Below, in pieces: positions 20,639 through 24,313 of a stretch of 24,313 nt of DNA (position 1 is its first letter; each line of letters begins with the position of its first letter). The notes beneath the pieces were generated by a model that had not been told where the DNA came from, searched no databases, and saw only the letters and a list, made by a program, of their open reading frames with translations. Made by a program: the position numbers and the translations under genes. The stretch covers positions 1-24,313 of IMG/VR virus record IMGVR_UViG_3300027784_000045; one strand, given 5' to 3'. The DNA is from a virus.

Positions 20639-23014
20639 TTGAATAAAAATGTCCAGAAGTTGCTGGAAAGACGATATTTTAGAGGAGAAGAGGAGAGCTG
20701 GGAAGAACTGGTAGAAAGAGTAGCAAATCATGTAGCCGGAGGAGATTATGAAAAAGAAGACCAGTATAGAGAATTGATAGAAAACAGATTTTTCATACCC
20801 AGTAGTCCATGCTTAATGAATGCTGGCAATGTAAATCAATTAAGTAGCTGTTTTATTGTGGATGTAGAGGATGATACAATGGAAGATATCATGAGAGTTG
20901 CCACAGAGTGTAGTAAGATATTTCAGAAAAATGGAGGCGTGGGATTTAGTTTAGCAACATTAAGACCTAATAACACAGAATTAATGAGTAGTGATGGAAA
21001 GTCTTGTGGAGTAACCGGATTCATGGAAATATTTGATAAAGTGGCAGATGTTGTTACAAGGAATAATAACAGGAAAAGTGCTATAAAAATTGATTTACCT
21101 GTTTGGCATCCAGATATACTTGAATATATAAGTATAAAGGATGATACTGAGAAATTAACTAGGATGAATATATCAGTTATGGTTACTGATGAATTCATGG
21201 AAGCTGTTGAAAATAATGATATGTGGGAGTTAGTATTTCCAAATTATAGCTGGCAGAAAGCTCTGTATGATGAATACTGGAGTGGAGATTTAGAGACATG
21301 GAAAGCAGTAGGAGGAGAATTAGTTACATATAAAGAGTTACCGGCAAGGGAATTATATAACAGAATAATGGAACATGCTCATAAGACTGGAGAGCCGGGG
21401 ATAAGTTTTAAAGATAATATGAACAAAGATAATAATCTATTTCATAAAGGAAAGATTAAGAGCACAAATCCATGTTCTGAGTTTACTAGCATACCATACA
21501 ATAGCTGTAATTTAGGAAGCATCAATTTATTAAATGTATTTTTGAAAAGTGTTGTAGAAGCATATAGAATAATACATGATGGACATAGTAATTGCTCCCT
21601 TAATTATGATGAGTTCTCTAGGGAAAAAGCATTTGAATTGGCTGAGTATTTCATGGATGAAGATGGTAATTTTGAGATGCAAGGTCAATTAGGTCACCAG
21701 TTCTATGAAAATTTAGGGCTAACAGTTAAAGAGGCAGTTCAATTTTTAGATGACATGATAAGTCAAAATGAATTACCACTGGACAGGATACAAGAGGTTA
21801 CAGAGGGAAGCAGACCAGTAGGATTAGGTATTATGGGATTTGCCGATTTTCTTGCTATGATTGGTGTTAGATATGGAAGTGAAAAATCACTTGAATATAC
21901 TCATGATATATTTAGAGAGATGGAAAGAAGAGCCAAAGAGAAATCAGAAGAATTAGGAGCAGAACATGGAGTATATCCTTATTTTGAAGAGGGCATTGGA
22001 TTGCCAGAGAGAAGGAATAGTCATTTGCTATCTATAGCTCCTACTGGCAGTATTAGTATTATAGGAGAAGCAAGCAGTGGTATAGAGCCAAATTTTGGTT
22101 GGGTGCAGACCCGGAGAACTGCTGAGGATGACTTATATACCACCATAAATCCAGTTCTAGAATTTTATCTTGATTATCATGGTATAGACAAGGAAGAAGC
22201 TATAGGGCAGATATCAGCCAATATGGGAACTGTGCCGGCAGATATTAGAAATGAGTATAATATGGGACATTTTGTGGTAGGTACAGAGGTCTACCCAGAA
22301 GAGCATCTGGATGTACTTGAAAAAGCTACTGAGTTTGTAGATTTAAGTATCAGTAAGACCATCAATTTCCCTAATGAGGCATCTGTAGAGGACATTAAGG
22401 ACATTTATATGGATGCATGGGAAAGAGGCATTAAATGTGTTACAGTGTACAGACAGGGCAGTAGAGATGATGTTGTGACCGGTGGCACTGGAGGCATAGA
22501 GGAAGAAGGAGAGCTAAAAAGAGGGGACATAGTAGAAGCACAAGAAGAAGCATTCTCAAAAAGATTCAAGCTCCAGACCGGCTGTGGTACACTTTATCTT
22601 AATGTAGTGTTTGATAATGCTGGAAATATAATTGAAGTATTTAACACTACTAGTAATGGAGGTTGTTCAATCTTTACAGAAGCCACTAGCAGGCTCATTA
22701 GCCTTGCTTTAAGGGGTGGAATTGAGCTAGAGGAAGTATTAGACCAATTGTATTCTCCTAATGCTTGTGCCTCTTATCAGTATAGAAAGGGTAAAAAAGG
22801 GGATGTAAGCATGGGAAGTAATTGTGTATCAGCTATAGCCAATAAACTGAAAAAGTATGTAGATAAGAAGGAAGATTTACATACTTTGGAAGAGATAGAA
22901 GAGGAAGTAAAAGAAGAAGAATCAAAAGCAAAATGTCCAGAATGTGACAACTATTTAGAGAATAAAGATGGGTGTATCAGTTGTTCAACTTGTGGATTCA
23001 GTAAATGTGGATAA
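20639..23014 (+). CDS. nrdJ: Class II (B12-dependent) ribonucleotide reductase
   Basis: This 791-residue protein starts at TTG 20639 after AAGGGAG; the TTG is required by the ribosome binding site. Core motifs: SSPCLMNAG (55-63), SSCFIVD (69-75) with C71 of the redox pair, NPCSEF (277-282) with the thiyl-radical Cys279, N277 and E281, NSCNLGSINL (288-297) with C290, RPVGLGIMGFADFL (392-405) and APTGSISIIG (467-476). The C-terminal part has a TSCPD-like domain (about 640-740) and a zinc-ribbon end with CPEC (766-769) and CSTC (782-785). Class II enzymes need adenosylcobalamin and are oxygen-independent. The enzyme makes dNTPs for phage replication. Between residues about 300 and 360 lies an additional segment compared with the usual layout. 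Confidence 0.92.
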   Translation: MNKNVQKLLERRYFRGEEESWEELVERVANHVAGGDYEKEDQYRELIENRFFIPSSPCLMNAGNVNQLSSCFIVDVEDDTMEDIMRVATECSKIFQKNGGVGFSLATLRPNNTELMSSDGKSCGVTGFMEIFDKVADVVTRNNNRKSAIKIDLPVWHPDILEYISIKDDTEKLTRMNISVMVTDEFMEAVENNDMWELVFPNYSWQKALYDEYWSGDLETWKAVGGELVTYKELPARELYNRIMEHAHKTGEPGISFKDNMNKDNNLFHKGKIKSTNPCSEFTSIPYNSCNLGSINLLNVFLKSVVEAYRIIHDGHSNCSLNYDEFSREKAFELAEYFMDEDGNFEMQGQLGHQFYENLGLTVKEAVQFLDDMISQNELPLDRIQEVTEGSRPVGLGIMGFADFLAMIGVRYGSEKSLEYTHDIFREMERRAKEKSEELGAEHGVYPYFEEGIGLPERRNSHLLSIAPTGSISIIGEASSGIEPNFGWVQTRRTAEDDLYTTINPVLEFYLDYHGIDKEEAIGQISANMGTVPADIRNEYNMGHFVVGTEVYPEEHLDVLEKATEFVDLSISKTINFPNEASVEDIKDIYMDAWERGIKCVTVYRQGSRDDVVTGGTGGIEEEGELKRGDIVEAQEEAFSKRFKLQTGCGTLYLNVVFDNAGNIIEVFNTTSNGGCSIFTEATSRLISLALRGGIELEEVLDQLYSPNACASYQYRKGKKGDVSMGSNCVSAIANKLKKYVDKKEDLHTLEEIEEEVKEEESKAKCPECDNYLENKDGCISCSTCGFSKCG

Positions 23015-23023
23015 GTTCAAAAC

Positions 23024-23058
23024 AAGTAGGGGATATTTTATATCTCCTACTTTTTTTT
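23024..23058 (+). terminator. Intrinsic terminator after nrdJ
   Basis: AAGTAGGGGATA (23024-23035) pairs with TATCTCCTACTT (23041-23052), with one G-T pair and a five-base loop, and eight T residues begin at 23051. It closes the clamp-loader and reductase operon and lies just before a new class I promoter. Confidence 0.9.
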
Positions 23059-23068
23059 CTTAAATTAG

Positions 23069-23097
23069 TTGACAATTAGTTTAAAATGTGTTATACT
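23069..23097 (+). promoter_or_regulatory. Promoter of small-gene cluster (class I)
   Basis: TTGACA (23069-23074), a 17-base spacer and TATACT (23092-23097). The spacer begins ATTAGTTTAA, a half-matching form of the palindrome in other promoters. Two bases after the -10 box, TTATAGAAGATG (23100-23111) is identical to that at 1219 and 24108. It drives the small-gene cluster from 23155. Confidence 0.88.
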
Positions 23098-23154
23098 TAT
23101 TATAGAAGATGAAGGAAGATTAAAAAACTAATAAAAATCAAGGAGGGAAAAGAG

Positions 23155-23304
23155 ATGACTTTTGAAGATTTGAAGGAGCAAAAAGCTGTGGTTGATATTA
23201 GGCATAGTGGAAAAGTTTATACTCTCTATACTAATCTGGTATATTTGAAAATGTTGGTAACTACTGATAATGTTGAAGTTATCGGTTTGGATTATATAGT
23301 ATGA
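23155..23304 (+). CDS. 49-residue unknown protein
   Basis: ATG 23155 follows AAGGAGGG at a good distance, and the frame ends with TGA 23302-23304. The peptide starts MTFEDLKEQKAVVDIRHSG, then has a beta-type segment (VYTLYTNLVYLKMLV) and ends in EVIGLDYIV. It overlaps the next gene at ATGA. It is the first gene after a class I promoter and resembles the many small early proteins of phages, but no relative is recognised. Confidence 0.6.
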   Translation: MTFEDLKEQKAVVDIRHSGKVYTLYTNLVYLKMLVTTDNVEVIGLDYIV

Positions 23305-23426
23305 GTATTATAAGAACTGAGTTTATTTTATACTGTCCACATTGTGGCACTGGGATAAGAGTCAATTACTCTGATTCTTGTCCTGTGTGCTCTGACACAA
23401 ATAAAAGGAGGGCAAAAAATGATTAA
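23301..23426 (+). CDS. 41-residue zinc-ribbon peptide
   Basis: ATG 23301 overlaps the previous stop codon (ATGA), and TAA ends the frame at 23424-23426. The peptide contains YCPHCGTG (C12, C15) and SCPVCSD (C27, C30), a complete rubredoxin-like zinc knuckle pair in only 41 residues. It has no strong ribosome binding site of its own and should depend on coupling to the upstream frame. Its end overlaps the next gene by 8 bases and contains the ribosome binding site of that gene (AAAAGGAGGG). Confidence 0.6.
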   Translation: MSIIRTEFILYCPHCGTGIRVNYSDSCPVCSDTNKRRAKND

Positions 23427-23625
23427 AAAATTTAGACATGAAGAATTTAAATCAATAGATAAAGATTATAAAGGTCAACAATTATATCATATAGACGAAA
23501 AAGTAAAAATCGTTGACCCCGACAATCAATATTATAATAAAATTGGATTATATAAAGGTTATAAGAAAATAATTAAAGATGGTCAAGTCAGAGGTTATGA
23601 ATATTTAATAGAATTAATAAACTAA
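23419..23625 (+). CDS. 68-residue basic protein, atypical composition
   Basis: ATG 23419 follows AAAGGAGGG. The 68-residue protein is rich in Lys, Tyr and Ile, with strands around QQLYHIDEKVKIVDPDN and KIGLYKGYKKIIKDG, similar in pattern to small SH3- or KOW-like folds. Its base composition is poorer in G and C than nearby genes, and it uses CG in GACGAA, ATCGTT and CCCCGAC, while most other CG in the window lies within CCGG. This may mark a recently acquired gene. No function can be named. Confidence 0.65.
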   Translation: MIKKFRHEEFKSIDKDYKGQQLYHIDEKVKIVDPDNQYYNKIGLYKGYKKIIKDGQVRGYEYLIELIN

Positions 23626-23650
23626 AAAAAAATTAAAGGAGTGTTAAAAA

Positions 23651-24025
23651 ATGAATTATAATATTAAGAGTTTAGAGGAGATTTTTGAGATGGATGAATT
23701 AAAAGGCATGATTGAGAGAGAATTAGAAACTATGGATTTAGAGCCGGGACAGAGAGAATGGAATGTTGTTTTATTGTCAGATTGCAGACTGGGGAGATAC
23801 CAGACAAAGAGACTCATTGAATTATTTACTGATTTAGAGATAGAAGAAGAGGATTATGACGATATGGAGAAAAACAGTTTATACCATGAAGAATTAGATT
23901 ATCATATAATCCCAAAGATAGAAGATAAACTAAATGAAGAGTTTGATGAGATATTACCAGAGGGATATATTTTAGGAGTCAATTATCAAGATGATACATG
24001 GTTAGCAATAATTGCTCCAAAATAG
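23651..24025 (+). CDS. 124-residue acidic protein, unknown
   Basis: This gene follows AAAGGAGTG and ATG 23651 and is followed directly by a terminator. The protein is strongly acidic (EEEDYDDMEK region at about 60-75), with an N-terminal helical part, a LLSDCRLGRYQTKRLIELFTD helix (residues about 41-61) and a final beta part, EGYILGVNYQDDTWLAIIAPK. High acidity and lack of motifs are features of DNA-mimic or host-inhibitor proteins as well as of many ordinary phage proteins, so no function is claimed. It is the last gene of the class I cluster at 23069. Confidence 0.65.
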   Translation: MNYNIKSLEEIFEMDELKGMIERELETMDLEPGQREWNVVLLSDCRLGRYQTKRLIELFTDLEIEEEDYDDMEKNSLYHEELDYHIIPKIEDKLNEEFDEILPEGYILGVNYQDDTWLAIIAPK

Positions 24026-24033
24026 TTATCAAT

Positions 24034-24066
24034 TAGTCCGGATTAATTTCCGGACTATTTTTTTTT
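24034..24066 (+). terminator. Intrinsic terminator
   Basis: TAGTCCGGA (24034-24042), a six-base loop TTAATT and TCCGGACTA (24049-24057) form a perfect nine-pair stem followed by nine T residues (24058-24066). It ends the unit starting at 23069, and a new promoter begins 10 bases after it. Confidence 0.92.
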
Positions 24067-24076
24067 GTCTAAACTC

Positions 24077-24105
24077 TTGACAAACTAATTCATATATGTT
24101 ATAAT
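24077..24105 (+). promoter_or_regulatory. Consensus promoter (class I)
   Basis: TTGACA (24077-24082), 17 bases and TATAAT (24100-24105): a perfect consensus promoter. The spacer starts AACTAATT, a relaxed form of the CTAGT palindrome. TTATAGAAGATG (24108-24119) follows two bases after the -10 box, as in the other class I promoters. It drives at least the genes at 24137 and 24308. Confidence 0.9.
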
Positions 24106-24136
24106 GGTTATAGAAGATGAGGGAAGGAGGGAGAAA

Positions 24137-24292
24137 ATGAGTAGAAAATATGTAATAACTGGAGTCAAAAAAGATGGTACAAGATTTGACCCAATCCACA
24201 CTGACCATCCACAGCATTACAATATTTGGAAAGGGACTCTTTGGGAAATAGTTGAGGGCAAAAGAAAGAAGGTAAAAGAGTATAAAAATTAA
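24137..24292 (+). CDS. 51-residue unknown protein
   Basis: The frame is open from 24104, but ATG 24137 follows GGAGGGAG at a good distance and is the likely start. The peptide begins MSRKYVITGVKKDGTRFD and contains HTDHPQHYNIWKGTLWEIVEG, an aromatic and His-rich, probably beta-type segment with a short basic end (KRKKVKEYKN). The AAAAGGGGGC ribosome binding site of the next gene follows at once. No family recognised. A short shadow frame from ATG 24117 (7 codons, ending in ATGA at the start) has no ribosome binding site. Confidence 0.6.
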   Translation: MSRKYVITGVKKDGTRFDPIHTDHPQHYNIWKGTLWEIVEGKRKKVKEYKN

Positions 24293-24307
24293 AAGGGGGC
24301 AAAAATA

Positions 24308-24313
24308 ATGGAA
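24308..24313 (+). CDS. Start of next gene (only two codons in window)
   Basis: AAAAGGGGGC (24292-24300) lies 7-8 bases before ATG 24308, so a further gene begins here and runs off the end of the window. Only Met-Glu can be seen, so nothing about its product can be said. Confidence 0.45.

Noticed and set aside
20639-23014. Intein in the ribonucleotide reductase
   Set aside because: The additional segment near residues 300-360 is too short and lacks the Cys/Ser start and His-Asn end that splicing requires.
1-24313. tRNA or rRNA genes
   Set aside because: No cloverleaf-like sequence with TTCGA-type loops and no rRNA-like stretch was seen, and almost all of the sequence is occupied by protein genes.

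Overview
The window looks like part of a lytic-style tailed-phage genome (or a large prophage or plasmid-like replicon) from an AT-rich, Gram-positive-type (Bacillota) host. The reasons are strong GGAGG ribosome binding sites, heavy AGA and TTA codon use, consensus TTGACA/TATAAT promoters, roughly one-third GC by eye, every gene on the + strand, and tight or overlapping genes. Acidic, lysine-rich proteins would suit an anaerobe or halophile such as the Halanaerobiales, but the sequence does not prove the host. No structural, packaging, lysis, integrase, tRNA or rRNA gene is present. This is the nucleotide and DNA-replication half of the genome.

Layout. 1-1135: small unknown genes (membrane peptide, zinc ribbon, two related small proteins), closed by a terminator. 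1188-3353: a consensus promoter drives a SNF2-family ATPase with two HARP-like repeats. 3359-4349: a second promoter, then a short leader ORF overlapping a perfect intrinsic terminator (likely attenuator), then three small unknown genes. 4350-4637: a 288-bp non-coding region of repeats followed by an AT-rich tract, a candidate replication origin. 4638-9033: winged-helix protein (candidate initiator), DnaC/DnaI-like helicase loader, DnaB-type helicase, DnaG-like primase, sigma-like factor. 9051-16795: promoter, ssDNA-binding protein, terminator, family A DNA polymerase, small genes, beta-type sliding clamp, Cas4-like nuclease, RecU-like resolvase, candidate recombination mediator, RecA/UvsX recombinase. 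16792-20625: promoter, second (Hjc-like) resolvase, small proteins, a three-part clamp loader (gamma/DnaX, delta'-like, delta-like), and a sigma region-4-like HTH protein. 20639-23014: adenosylcobalamin-dependent (class II) ribonucleotide reductase, then a terminator. 23069-24313: two promoter-led clusters of very small unknown genes.

Together the genes form a nearly self-sufficient replisome: origin region, initiator, loader, helicase, primase, SSB, polymerase, clamp, full clamp loader and dNTP supply, plus a recombination module with recombinase, mediator candidate, Cas4-like nuclease and two resolvases. Six promoters fall into two classes with their own conserved -10 and initial transcribed sequence. 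Class I (1188, 23069, 24077) serves the SNF2 gene and the small-gene clusters. Class II (3359, 9051, 16792) serves the three replication operons.

The most unusual points are the bacterial-style clamp plus three-subunit clamp loader paired with a family A polymerase; the promoter-leader-ORF-terminator device at 3359-3464; the two promoter classes sharing an AACTAGTTT-type palindrome; the complete absence of GATC (and apparently GGCC) beside strong enrichment of CCGG; and the repeat-rich candidate origin.
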